Positions 27,390 to 35,308 of a stretch of 44,858 nucleotides of DNA are shown here, piece after piece. This DNA is from Methanolobus sp. Its GTDB lineage: Archaea; Halobacteriota; Methanosarcinia; Methanosarcinales; Methanosarcinaceae. Numbering within the stretch: the stretch's first letter is position 1; each line of letters opens with the position of its first letter. The notes beneath the pieces are model-generated. The model ran no database searches, had not been told where the DNA came from, and saw nothing but the letters and a program-made list of their open reading frames with translations. A program made the translations under genes and the position numbers. The stretch lies in contig JASKKT010000018.1 in NCBI GenBank assembly GCA_030154025.1, positions 1-44,858 on the forward strand, in the 5' to 3' direction.

Positions 27390-27464
27390 AGCGGGGTGGG
27401 GTAGCCAGGAGATCCCGACGGGCTCATAACCCGTAGACCGATGGTTCGAATCCATCCCCCGCTA
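27390..27464 (+). tRNA. Initiator tRNA-Met (CAT)
   Basis: A complete cloverleaf can be drawn. The acceptor strands are AGCGGGG and CCCCGCT with discriminator A. The anticodon loop CTCATAA is closed by three consecutive G-C pairs (GGG/CCC). The T arm contains GGTTCGAATCC. A1-U72 and the GGG/CCC anticodon stem are the identity marks of archaeal initiators. CCA is not encoded. T-rich sequence follows at about 27488-27493. Confidence 0.95.
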
Positions 27465-27769
27465 CTAAGTATCCATCAAGGGACAATCTTTTTCTGACCA
27501 ATCACTATCCTGACCGAGGAGACGAGTCTTTGCAACAAAGCACTGCAGTCTTATTTCATCCTGAGCAATTCTCAAAAAGGTAATCACGTATTCCGTGAGC
27601 CGATTAGCCGCAGTAACGGTTGCTGTTGTCCTTATAGCCTGAGAAACAGGGCATTACACATGATCGATAATGTTCTGACAGAGCAGTGACCTTTTTTAAA
27701 ACATAATGAGAATATTTATATCTTTGCCGTTCCAATTACATCCTGCCTTTAAAAAAGGAGGAGTTACCG

Positions 27770-27990
27770 TTGAAAGGAGAAGTATCGATAAGCTAGCTGC
27801 ACTCATAACTGCAGCATTCGGACTGATAGCAGCCCTTGCATGGAATGATGCCATAAAATCATTGTTCATGGAAGGAGGACCGCTCTGTTTCCTTGCCAGC
27901 TGGGGAATATGGGCTTATGCGATATTTGTTACAATCCTTGCGGTTGTTGCCACCATATGGATTGGAAGGAGGGCAGAGAAATCAAAATAA
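27770..27990 (+). pseudogene. DUF5654-family small membrane protein, frame broken by one base near its start
   Basis: The main frame encodes DKLAALITAAFGLIAALAWN, IKSLF and a second helix with IFVTILAVVATIWIGRRAE, the two-helix DUF5654 pattern of methanogens. The only well-placed start is TTG 27770, 6 nt after the strong Shine-Dalgarno GGAGGAG (27757-27763). From it, KGEV is read and the frame then misses IDKLAAL by one base near 27783. Adding one base gives a 73-aa protein with the usual family N terminus. An ATG at 27706 is in frame with the body, but it overlaps the likely TATA box (ATTTATATC, about 27712-27720) and gives an odd N terminus. So this is a frameshift, an error, or use of a rare start. 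Confidence 0.65.
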
Positions 27991-28078
27991 GAGTAAGAGC
28001 ATTACTTTCTCTTTTCCTTTTGTTCGGTGTGGCTTCTTGTCCCCATAGCTTGCCGTGATCGGACAGTTTGCCTACATA

Positions 28079-28101
28079 CTGAAAAGGGCCTGCCTTTTCA
28101 G
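28079..28101 (+). other. Hairpin between the DUF5654 gene and ffh
   Basis: A perfect 9-bp stem (CTGAAAAGG 28079-28087 with CCTTTTCAG 28093-28101) encloses a 5-nt loop. No T run follows, so it may be a terminator of the upstream gene or a structured element before ffh, which starts 83 nt later. Confidence 0.5.
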
Positions 28102-28183
28102 AAAGGGCCGTATTTCCACTAGGGTTAAATATGAACTGTCCTTTTATTAGCTCATAGAGTGAAATGAACAGGATGATCCTTCA

Positions 28184-29503
28184 ATGGTTATGGATAAATT
28201 AGGTAGCTCCTTGCAGGATGCCCTCAAGAAACTGGTAAAATCAGGGCGTATAGACGAACGGACTGTGAACGAGGTAGTCAAGGACATCCAGAGAGCCCTG
28301 CTCCAGGCAGACGTCAATGTCAAACTGGTCATGGAGATGTCAAAGCACATCAAGGAGAGGGCACTCAATGAAGAGGTTCCCTCTGGCATGAGTCCCAGGG
28401 AACATGTGATCAGGATAGTCTACCAGGAACTAATCAATATCATAGGAAAAAGCACTGACATCCCACTCAAGCCCCAGCGGATAATGATGATCGGGTTGCA
28501 GGGCAGCGGTAAGACCACAACCACCTCCAAGCTTGCACGCTATTTCCAGAGGAAAGGAATGAAACCTGCGGTTATATGCGCCGATACCTTCCGTCCGGGC
28601 GCCTACCAGCAGCTCAAGACCCTTTGTACCAAGCTGAATGTCGCATTCTACGGGGAGGAGGGAAATCCCGATGCTGTGGGCATCGTTGAGAGAGGACTTA
28701 AGGAATTCCAGAAATCCGATGTCATCATAGTTGACACTGCCGGGCGCCACTCCCTTGAGAAGGACCTCATCAAGGAAATGGAGGACATACATGCGGTTGC
28801 AAAGCCGGATTACAAACTGCTGGTGCTTGACGGTGCCATCGGACAGCAGGCAAGCGAGCAGGCCCGCGCTTTCAATGACTCGGTGGGAATATCAGGTGTC
28901 ATCATCTCCAAGCTTGACGGTACGGCAAAGGGAGGTGGTGCGCTTTCCGCAGTGTCCGAGACAAACTCCTCCATTGCCTTTATCGGTATCGGGGAAACCC
29001 CGGAGGACCTTGAGAAGTTCGAACCTGACAGGTTCATCTCCAGGCTTCTAGGAATGGGTGATATCAAGAGCCTTATCGAAAAGGCCGAGGAGACCCTGGC
29101 GGACGAGGAGCTCGACGTGCAGGCCATGATGATGGGCCGCTTCACCCTCAAGGACATGTACAAGCAACTGGAGAGCATCAACAAGCTCGGGCCAATGAAG
29201 CAGATCATGCAGATGCTGCCTCTGGGGGGACTCGGGGCGAAGATACCGGAGGACGCCTACCAGGTCACCGGTGACAAGCTCAAGCGTTACAGGATACTGA
29301 TGGATTCCATGACAGAAGAGGAGATGCTCAACCCCAGGGTGATCGGCAGCTCCCGGATAAGAAGGATTGCCATCGGTTCCGGATGCAGTGCAGAAGACGT
29401 CAGGGAGCTTCTCAAGTACCATAAAATGATGCAGACCGCCATGAAGGGATTCCGCGGCGGCAAGTTCAATATGCAGAAAATGATGAAGAAGATGGGTATG
29501 TGA
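28184..29503 (+). CDS. ffh: Signal recognition particle 54 kDa protein (SRP54/Ffh)
   Basis: This GTPase binds signal sequences and 7S RNA and delivers ribosomes to the membrane receptor FtsY. The protein has 439 aa. The N domain occupies residues about 1-90. The G domain has the P-loop [15 protein letters not shown] near 103-117, [19 protein letters not shown] near 184-191 and [13 protein letters not shown] near 243-255. The Met-rich M domain (about 300-439) ends with [10 protein letters not shown]. ATGs at 28184 and 28190 are both possible starts. Its stop abuts that of guaAa: the palindrome TGATCA carries both stop codons. Confidence 0.97.
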   Translation: MVMDKLGSSLQDALKKLVKSGRIDERTVNEVVKDIQRALLQADVNVKLVMEMSKHIKERALNEEVPSGMSPREHVIRIVYQELINIIGKSTDIPLKPQRIMMIGLQGSGKTTTTSKLARYFQRKGMKPAVICADTFRPGAYQQLKTLCTKLNVAFYGEEGNPDAVGIVERGLKEFQKSDVIIVDTAGRHSLEKDLIKEMEDIHAVAKPDYKLLVLDGAIGQQASEQARAFNDSVGISGVIISKLDGTAKGGGALSAVSETNSSIAFIGIGETPEDLEKFEPDRFISRLLGMGDIKSLIEKAEETLADEELDVQAMMMGRFTLKDMYKQLESINKLGPMKQIMQMLPLGGLGAKIPEDAYQVTGDKLKRYRILMDSMTEEEMLNPRVIGSSRIRRIAIGSGCSAEDVRELLKYHKMMQTAMKGFRGGKFNMQKMMKKMGM

Positions 29504-30073
29504 TCAGTATTCTTCACATACCTTAAAGAAATTAGTCAGAAGCTGCTCTCCTTTTTCGGTGTGTGCAACTTCAGGATGCCACTGCACACCGTAGATCGGC
29601 CTCTCGGAATGCTTCATGGCCTCTATCTCACAGACGGATGACCTTGCGAGCCTTATGAAATCCTCCGGCAGCACACTTACCTCATCGGCGTGGGAAGCCC
29701 ATACATGTGTTCTTGGGCCAAGGCCTTTGAGTATGTCGTCCTCATCCACTATCTCAATCTCCACATCGGCATAACCTCCGGAGCTTCCCTGGCGTATCTC
29801 GCCACCAAAGGTCCTGGCTATAACCTGGTGACCTAGACAGATACCCAGTATGGGGATGTCTATACTTTCAAGGTACTCGGAACAGCTGCCCGCACGCTCC
29901 ATTGTGGGTCCGCCGCTCAGGATCAGGCCGTCCGGCTCCTGGTCAAGGATATCTTCGACCGGGGTGGTATTGGGGATTATCCCGGTATCCATGTCAAGAT
30001 CACGTACTGCACGGTGGATAAGATGGCAGAACTGACCATAGTTGTTGATCACAAGAATCTTCAGTGTCCTCAT
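29504..30073 (-). CDS. guaAa: GMP synthase subunit A (glutamine amidotransferase)
   Basis: It hydrolyses glutamine and passes ammonia to GuaAb (2864-3781). The protein has 189 aa, normal for the archaeal stand-alone glutaminase. The class I amidotransferase triad is visible: nucleophile Cys in [10 protein letters not shown] near residue 77, and His/Glu in GVQWHPEV near 165-170. [11 protein letters not shown] near 51-61 forms the oxyanion region. It is convergent with ffh, with no base between the two stop codons. The promoter region is the AT-rich 30080-30150. Confidence 0.96.
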   Translation of the reverse strand: MRTLKILVINNYGQFCHLIHRAVRDLDMDTGIIPNTTPVEDILDQEPDGLILSGGPTMERAGSCSEYLESIDIPILGICLGHQVIARTFGGEIRQGSSGGYADVEIEIVDEDDILKGLGPRTHVWASHADEVSVLPEDFIRLARSSVCEIEAMKHSERPIYGVQWHPEVAHTEKGEQLLTNFFKVCEEY

Positions 30074-30256
30074 ATGTTCGACCTTATTTTATGATGGTTC
30101 ATAACGATATTTAAAGATTGTAGGCAAATATATTGCTTTTCTAACGATCTTACAATATAAGACAGTTTCATATCCCATCTACAAAAGAACATAGTATTAA
30201 GTAAATATACATACAAACTATATCGGGAAGAGGAAATTTGATATAAGCATAAAGTG

Positions 30257-30267
30257 TATTTATATAC
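30257..30267 (+). promoter_or_regulatory. TATA box deciding the start of the RAD55/KaiC-like gene
   Basis: TATTTATATAC places transcription start near 30285-30290. An ATG at 30254 would then be untranscribed, so TTG 30296 is favoured. Confidence 0.55.
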
Positions 30268-30295
30268 TTATCTTATTGTTCAAAGAGGATTTATT

Positions 30296-31663
30296 TTGGA
30301 GTTAAAACCTACAGGCATTCCAGGCCTGGACGAGATACTGGGGGGAGGTATCCCAAGGCCTTCTACCGTGCTTCTCGCCGGGAACCCGGGATCTGGAAGA
30401 ACCACACTTGGCATACAGAGCCTTTGCCATGCAGCCTCAAGGGGAGAGAAGGTTCTTTACGTGTGCCCTACTTCGAGATCAGAGAAAGCTGTAAGGGATT
30501 CCTTGGAAGGATACGAATTCTACAACGATTCCCTGAATATTCGTACATACAGCATAAGTTCCGTAGAAAGGGACCCGCTGACAATGCTGGTTGACCTTGG
30601 GAACGCCGTGGCAAGCATGAAACCTGACCGGGTGATGATCGATCCTGTGACCCCCATCGGATTCGGCTTCCCCGAAGCTGAAAGGAGAAGGTTCATGTAC
30701 TCGCTCAATTCTGCAATGGGAGAGTGGAATGCCATTGTGTACCTGACAGGCACCATGACAACCTCCGAGGTATGCAGGTCCGTTATCAGTGATATTGCTG
30801 ACGGGGTCATATATCTTTCCCAAAATATAGGCAAAGTGTATAATGACCGCCGCCTCAAGATCGTCAAGTTCAACAGCTCCAGCTATCTTGAGGGAGAGCA
30901 CTCATTTGAGATATCAAGGTCAGGAATGAACCTGTATCCCAGAATGGAGCACGTGGTGACCGAAAGTCACGGGAACGCAGAGAGAACGGGATTCGGTATC
31001 GGACAGCTTGACGGCTTCCTTGGAGGAGGACTTTTCAGGCGCTCTTCTACCCTTATTGCAGGCAATACAGGTACTGGGAAGACCCTGTTCGGACTGCAGT
31101 TCATAGTGCATGGTGCCATGAACGGGGAACCTGGCATAATAAGCAGTTTTGAGGAAACCCCTCAGGAGTTGAGACGATATGCAGCGAATGCCGGCCTGGA
31201 TCTGAAAGGACTGGAAGAGAAAGGCCTTGTCAGTATACTGTATACTCCTCCCTCCGGGATAAATGCCTGCAAGCATGCACTCCAGCTAAAGCAGATGATA
31301 GAGGCAACTGGGGCAGGAAGAATACTCCTTGACGACATATCAGGTTTTGACTATGTCTTTGACGATAGTACTAAAAAGAGAGAACATATCCTGAACCTGA
31401 TCAGGCTTTTCAAGAACAGGGATGTGACCTCCATGTTCATCAGCAATGACAGGACAGCCGGAAGTGACACACTTACTCCTTCAGCCCCGATCTCTCCAAT
31501 TGTTGATAATCTTCTGCTCCTGAGGCACATTGAAAATAGAGAAGAGATAGTAAAGTCATTTTATATCCTTAAAAGCCATGGAACTGACCACGAGAAGCGC
31601 CTTATACAGTACGGGATCACAGGCGAAGGGATAAGGATATCAGGCTTCCGGAAAGAAGACTGA
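30296..31663 (+). CDS. Two-domain RAD55/KaiC-like RecA-superfamily ATPase
   Basis: The protein has 455 aa from TTG 30296, which follows AGAGGAT and a TATA box that excludes an earlier ATG. It has two KaiC-like domains. The first starts LKPTGIPGLDEILGGGIPRP and has Walker A GNPGSGRTT (residues 29-37), in which Arg replaces the invariant Lys. Its Walker B is RVMIDPVTP. The second starts GFGIGQLDGFLGGGLF and has a standard Walker A GNTGTGKT, catalytic-type FEETPQELR and Walker B RILLDDISG. So domain 2 can hydrolyse ATP while domain 1 may only bind it or be structural. Such proteins are common signalling ATPases in archaea; the partner is unknown. It is a single-gene unit. Confidence 0.88.
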   Translation: MELKPTGIPGLDEILGGGIPRPSTVLLAGNPGSGRTTLGIQSLCHAASRGEKVLYVCPTSRSEKAVRDSLEGYEFYNDSLNIRTYSISSVERDPLTMLVDLGNAVASMKPDRVMIDPVTPIGFGFPEAERRRFMYSLNSAMGEWNAIVYLTGTMTTSEVCRSVISDIADGVIYLSQNIGKVYNDRRLKIVKFNSSSYLEGEHSFEISRSGMNLYPRMEHVVTESHGNAERTGFGIGQLDGFLGGGLFRRSSTLIAGNTGTGKTLFGLQFIVHGAMNGEPGIISSFEETPQELRRYAANAGLDLKGLEEKGLVSILYTPPSGINACKHALQLKQMIEATGAGRILLDDISGFDYVFDDSTKKREHILNLIRLFKNRDVTSMFISNDRTAGSDTLTPSAPISPIVDNLLLLRHIENREEIVKSFYILKSHGTDHEKRLIQYGITGEGIRISGFRKED

Positions 31664-31704
31664 ATGCTTTTTTTTATAAATTAGCCAACGGCATAACACA
31701 AAAG

Positions 31705-31746
31705 CTTAAATAGTTGACCGTGTTAGTATGTCACACACTAGCACGG
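31705..31746 (+). promoter_or_regulatory. Promoter and candidate operator of the aromatic amino acid operon
   Basis: TATA-like CTTAAATA at 31705-31712 is followed at once by an inverted repeat. CCGTGTTAGT (31718-31727) pairs with ACTAGCACGG (31737-31746) at 9 of 10 positions around a 9-nt spacer. The repeat spans the expected transcription start (about 31730-31738), a position suited to repression or to a 5' hairpin. Confidence 0.5.
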
Positions 31747-31788
31747 ATGTGTACCCCCACAGAAACTGATGATAGAGAGGCACTAGCA

Positions 31789-32586
31789 ATGACAGGTATA
31801 GGAAAGAAGATACGGATTGAAAGGATAATGCACAGGAACAGCAGGAACATGGTCATCATTCCCATGGACCACGGGATATCCAACGGACCCATCAAAGGGC
31901 TCATAGATGTACCAACTTCAATAGACAAGGTCGCTGAAGGGGGAGCCGACGCGGTCCTGATGCAGAAGGGAATAGTCATACACGGGCACAGGGGATACGG
32001 GCACGATGTGGGACTTATCGTACACATCAGCGCTTCAACAGCCCTGGGGCCGGACCCGAATAACAAAGTGCAGGTATGCTCCGTGGAGGAAGTTGTGAAA
32101 ATGGGCGCCGACGCCGTATCCATTCACATCAACGTGGGCTCCGAAACAGAATCCGACCAGCTCCAGCAGCTGGGCATGGTATCCGAGGAATGCACTTACT
32201 GGGGAATGCCCCTGCTTGCCATGATGTACCCCCGCGGGAAGGACATACAGAATCCCCATGATGCAGAACTTGTGGCCCACGTGGCAAGGGTCGGGGCCGA
32301 GCTTGGTGCAGATGTCGTCAAGACCCTTTACACGGGAGACCCCGACACCTTCAGGGATGTCGTAAGAGGATGCCCCGTGCCGGTAGTGATAGCAGGAGGG
32401 CCGAAGACAAACACCGACCAGGAATTCCTGGAGATGATCAGGGGTGCAATGGACGGAGGGGCCCGTGGTGTTGCAATCGGAAGGAATGTGTTCCAGCACG
32501 AAAACCCCACAAAAATTACAAAAGCTATAACAGAGATAGTGCACTTCAACAGGTCAGTAGAAGAGGCACTGGAAATGCTCAAGTGA
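31789..32586 (+). CDS. aroA': 2-amino-3,7-dideoxy-D-threo-hept-6-ulosonate synthase (aroA')
   Basis: This class I aldolase-like enzyme makes the seven-carbon precursor in the archaeal DKFP route to 3-dehydroquinate, replacing DAHP synthase. With ATG 31789, preceded by AGAGAGG, the protein has 265 aa and begins [19 protein letters not shown] as in homologues; an earlier ATG at 31714 lies within the promoter and is rejected. [13 protein letters not shown] near residues 27-40, the Schiff-base Lys in VVKTLYTGD near 183 and the phosphate site IAGGPKT are seen. It is the first of five genes aroA'-aroB'-aroD-aroE-tyrA. Confidence 0.94.
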   Translation: MTGIGKKIRIERIMHRNSRNMVIIPMDHGISNGPIKGLIDVPTSIDKVAEGGADAVLMQKGIVIHGHRGYGHDVGLIVHISASTALGPDPNNKVQVCSVEEVVKMGADAVSIHINVGSETESDQLQQLGMVSEECTYWGMPLLAMMYPRGKDIQNPHDAELVAHVARVGAELGADVVKTLYTGDPDTFRDVVRGCPVPVVIAGGPKTNTDQEFLEMIRGAMDGGARGVAIGRNVFQHENPTKITKAITEIVHFNRSVEEALEMLK

Positions 32587-32620
32587 TTGGGATAAAACCA
32601 GTACAGCCGGAAGTGCTCAT

Positions 32621-33763
32621 ATGAAGGATAAGACGATTTGGATTAAGGCCGATGAAGGGAACTGGGATGACAGGAAAACAGTGATCACAACAGGAATTGA
32701 GTCTGGTGTCGATTTCATTCTTGTCAACGGAGCGGATGTCAGCAGGGTAAAGGAGCTTGGAAGCGTAAAGGTTGCAGCCTTTGCCTATGACAATAAATCC
32801 GGTGCTGATATCGTTGTCGTGGGAAAGGGAGGCGAGGGAGACGGCAGCAAGCCACTTCCCCCGGACTACGGTGGCTCTCTTGACGTCACATCGGCCATCC
32901 GGCTTAAGGAGAAAGGTGTCAAGGTTGCCGGATATGTTATTATCCACAACAAGGATTATGAGAACTTCGCAGCAGAACTTGGCAGCGTATGCGATTACCT
33001 GATCACTATTGGAACCGACTGGCAGGTCATCCCCCTGGAGAACCTTATAGCAGGACTCCAGAAGAAGAACGTGAAACTGATATCCGGTGTGAAGAACTCC
33101 GAGCAGGCAAAGCTTGCCTTCGAGACCATGGAGCACGGTACAGACGGAGTGCTTCTGGACACGAGGGACCTGAACCAGATCAAGAAGAGTGCGGCCCTTG
33201 TGGAAAGCGCAGGAGTGAAGGAGCTGGAGCTCAAAACAGCTGTCGTTACAAGGGTCGAACCCATCGGCATGGGGGACAGGGTCTGCGTGGACACATGCAA
33301 CCTGATGGTAAGGGGTGAGGGCATGCTTGTGGGCTCACAGGCCAACGGTATGTTCCTTGTGCACTCGGAATCGGAGGAGAGTCCCTATGTGGCATCCCGT
33401 CCTTTCAGGGTGAACGCAGGTGCAGTGCATGCATATGTGAAGGTTGGTGAGAAGACCCGCTACCTTTCCGAACTGAAGGCGGGTGACGAGATAACCATCG
33501 TGGATGCAGAAGGCAGGCAGAGAGCAGGAGTTGTCGGCAGGGTGAAGATCGAGAGACGGCCACTGGTACTCGTGGAGGCGGATATCGGCGGCAAGGTCGT
33601 CAAGAACATACTGCAGAACGCCGAGACCATCAAGCTTGTCACCAAGGACAAAAAGCCGGTTGCTGTGACGGACCTGAAGGTCGGTGACGAGATCCTGGTA
33701 CATTCCGAGGATATCGGACGCCACTTCGGAATGAAGATAGAGGAAACGATCATCGAGAAATAA
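32621..33763 (+). CDS. aroB': 3-dehydroquinate synthase II (aroB')
   Basis: It oxidatively deaminates and cyclises the AroA' product to 3-dehydroquinate, using NAD, and is unrelated to bacterial AroB. The protein has 380 aa. It begins KDKTIWIKADEGNWDDRK, and family blocks include VCVDTCNLMVRGEGMLVG and SEESPYVASRPFRVNAGAVH in the middle and C-terminal half. The final 100 residues form beta-rich repeats (LKAGDEI and LKVGDEI). It lies 34 nt after aroA' and 22 nt before aroD, with no terminator between them. Confidence 0.95.
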   Translation: MKDKTIWIKADEGNWDDRKTVITTGIESGVDFILVNGADVSRVKELGSVKVAAFAYDNKSGADIVVVGKGGEGDGSKPLPPDYGGSLDVTSAIRLKEKGVKVAGYVIIHNKDYENFAAELGSVCDYLITIGTDWQVIPLENLIAGLQKKNVKLISGVKNSEQAKLAFETMEHGTDGVLLDTRDLNQIKKSAALVESAGVKELELKTAVVTRVEPIGMGDRVCVDTCNLMVRGEGMLVGSQANGMFLVHSESEESPYVASRPFRVNAGAVHAYVKVGEKTRYLSELKAGDEITIVDAEGRQRAGVVGRVKIERRPLVLVEADIGGKVVKNILQNAETIKLVTKDKKPVAVTDLKVGDEILVHSEDIGRHFGMKIEETIIEK

Positions 33764-33785
33764 GCAAGCAGCAGCAGGTGTCACT

Positions 33786-34490
33786 ATGGTGGGAATAGGC
33801 AGTCTTGACCTTGGAAAGAGACCGGGAATAGTCGCGGTCATATCTGAAGAGCCGATGGAAAGCGCCAGGGCAGCTAAATGGCTTGGTGCCGACCTGCTGG
33901 AGCTTCGCCTTGATATGCTGGAGTTTGGTAGCCCGGATGAGATGAAAAGGACAATTGAAAGGATAAAGTCCGGCACAGGGCTTCCGTGTATTGCAACCAA
34001 TAGATTACAAACAGATGGTGGTAAATGGCAGGGAAGCGAGGAAGCCAGGATAGAATTACTGAAGCAGGCCCTCCCACTCATAGACGCTGTTGATATCGAG
34101 CTTGCAGCAGATAAGAGCCACAGGGACTCACTCCTGCAGCTTACAAAGACTGCCGGAAAGACCGTGATAGTCTCCTCGCACGATTTCAGATCCACGCCTG
34201 CTGTAGAGGATATGAGGGCGATCCTTGACCGTTCCTTTGAGGCCGGTGCAGATATTGCAAAACTGGCTGTAATGCCCAACTCGATACAGGATGCGCTTGA
34301 CCTGCTGCAGGTAACCCTAGACTCAGGCAGGCCTGTCTGTACCATTGCCATGGGAGACATCGGCAGGCATACCAGGATAGCTGCACCCTGTTACGGCTCA
34401 GTCCTTACATACGGTTCCATAGGCAAACCTATAGCACCCGGACAGATACAGATACACCAGCTAAAATCAGCCCTGGAGATGCTGTTTTGA
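33786..34490 (+). CDS. aroD: 3-dehydroquinate dehydratase, type I
   Basis: It converts 3-dehydroquinate to 3-dehydroshikimate through a Schiff base. The protein has 234 aa, the normal size of type I enzymes. The LLELRLDMLE segment (about residues 37-46) is the conserved ELRxD motif. The catalytic His lies in IVSSHDFRSTP (about 128-138) and the Schiff-base Lys in DIAKLAVMPNS (about 156-166). AGGTGTCACT precedes ATG 33786. Its stop overlaps the TTG start of aroE in TTGA, implying coupling. Confidence 0.95.
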   Translation: MVGIGSLDLGKRPGIVAVISEEPMESARAAKWLGADLLELRLDMLEFGSPDEMKRTIERIKSGTGLPCIATNRLQTDGGKWQGSEEARIELLKQALPLIDAVDIELAADKSHRDSLLQLTKTAGKTVIVSSHDFRSTPAVEDMRAILDRSFEAGADIAKLAVMPNSIQDALDLLQVTLDSGRPVCTIAMGDIGRHTRIAAPCYGSVLTYGSIGKPIAPGQIQIHQLKSALEMLF

Positions 34491-35308
34491 GAAGGGTTTT
34501 CGCTGTATTTGGGGACCCTGTAGGTCATTCTCTCTCGCCTGCAATGCACAATGCAGCATTTGAAGCCTTGGATATGGAATGCACATACCATGCTTTCAGG
34601 GTGAGCAGGGAGAATCTCAAAACCGCACTTGAAGGCGCGAAAGCCATGGGATTCGGTGGTGTCAACCTTACAGTGCCCCTGAAGCAGGAAGCCCTTAAGA
34701 TAGTAGATGCTGATCCTCTGGCGACTGCTATCGGAGCAGTGAACACCGTAGACTTCAGGAACGGCATGAAAGGCTACAATACAGATGGTATAAGTGCTAA
34801 AATATCCCTGGAGGAAGAAGGTGTTGATATCCGGGGCTCGGAAGTGCTCATAGCCGGGGCGGGAGGCGCAGCCCGTGCCATCGCTTTCCAGCTTGCAAAA
34901 GATGGCGCCAGTGTCACCATAGCCAACAGGACAACGGAGAAAGCCATCGAACTGGCTGCTGATGTCTCAGCTGTAGGAAATGCCAGAGGGTGCGGCTTTG
35001 AGAACCTCGGGTCACTCATCAGGGAAAGCGATGTCCTTGTGAATTGTACGATACTGGGAATGAAACCAGACATTGGAGGAACTGTCGCCACTGCGAAAGA
35101 TATGCATTCCGACCTTACTGTGTTTGATATTGTCTACAACCCGCTGGAAACACGCCTGCTAAGGGAAGCAAAGCTTGCCGGAGCAAAAACTGTCACCGGA
35201 GTCATGATGCTTGTTTACCAGGGAGCTGAGGCTTTCAGGATATGGACAGGGGTCCGGCCGCCTGCAGATGTTATGAAAAGAGCAGTGCTGGAGGGACTCA
35301 GGATTTGA
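34487..35308 (+). CDS. aroE: Shikimate dehydrogenase
   Basis: It reduces 3-dehydroshikimate with NADPH. The protein has 273 aa. The shikimate site AVFGDPVGHSLSPAMHNAAF is at residues 5-24, VNLTVPLKQEAL near 63-74 carries the catalytic Lys, and KGYNTDGIS follows. The nucleotide loop IAGAGGAARAI is near 121-131 with NRTTEKA after it. The start is TTG 34487, overlapping the aroD stop, which gives the exact family N terminus. Its own stop overlaps the tyrA TTG in the same TTGA arrangement. Confidence 0.95.
   Translation: MRRVFAVFGDPVGHSLSPAMHNAAFEALDMECTYHAFRVSRENLKTALEGAKAMGFGGVNLTVPLKQEALKIVDADPLATAIGAVNTVDFRNGMKGYNTDGISAKISLEEEGVDIRGSEVLIAGAGGAARAIAFQLAKDGASVTIANRTTEKAIELAADVSAVGNARGCGFENLGSLIRESDVLVNCTILGMKPDIGGTVATAKDMHSDLTVFDIVYNPLETRLLREAKLAGAKTVTGVMMLVYQGAEAFRIWTGVRPPADVMKRAVLEGLRI

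Noticed and set aside
27465-27705. Possible small RNA gene between tRNA-Met and the DUF5654 gene
   Set aside because: Only a weak 5-bp hairpin (TCACG/CGTGA) is present, with no promoter or conserved RNA motif that I could identify.
31714-31788. Upstream ATG extension of aroA'
   Set aside because: It would start beside the TATA box and inside the inverted repeat, and adds 25 residues absent from the family.
33335-34360. 341-codon antisense frame over aroB' and aroD
   Set aside because: Both sense genes are unmistakable, and the antisense product is low-complexity and unrecognised.
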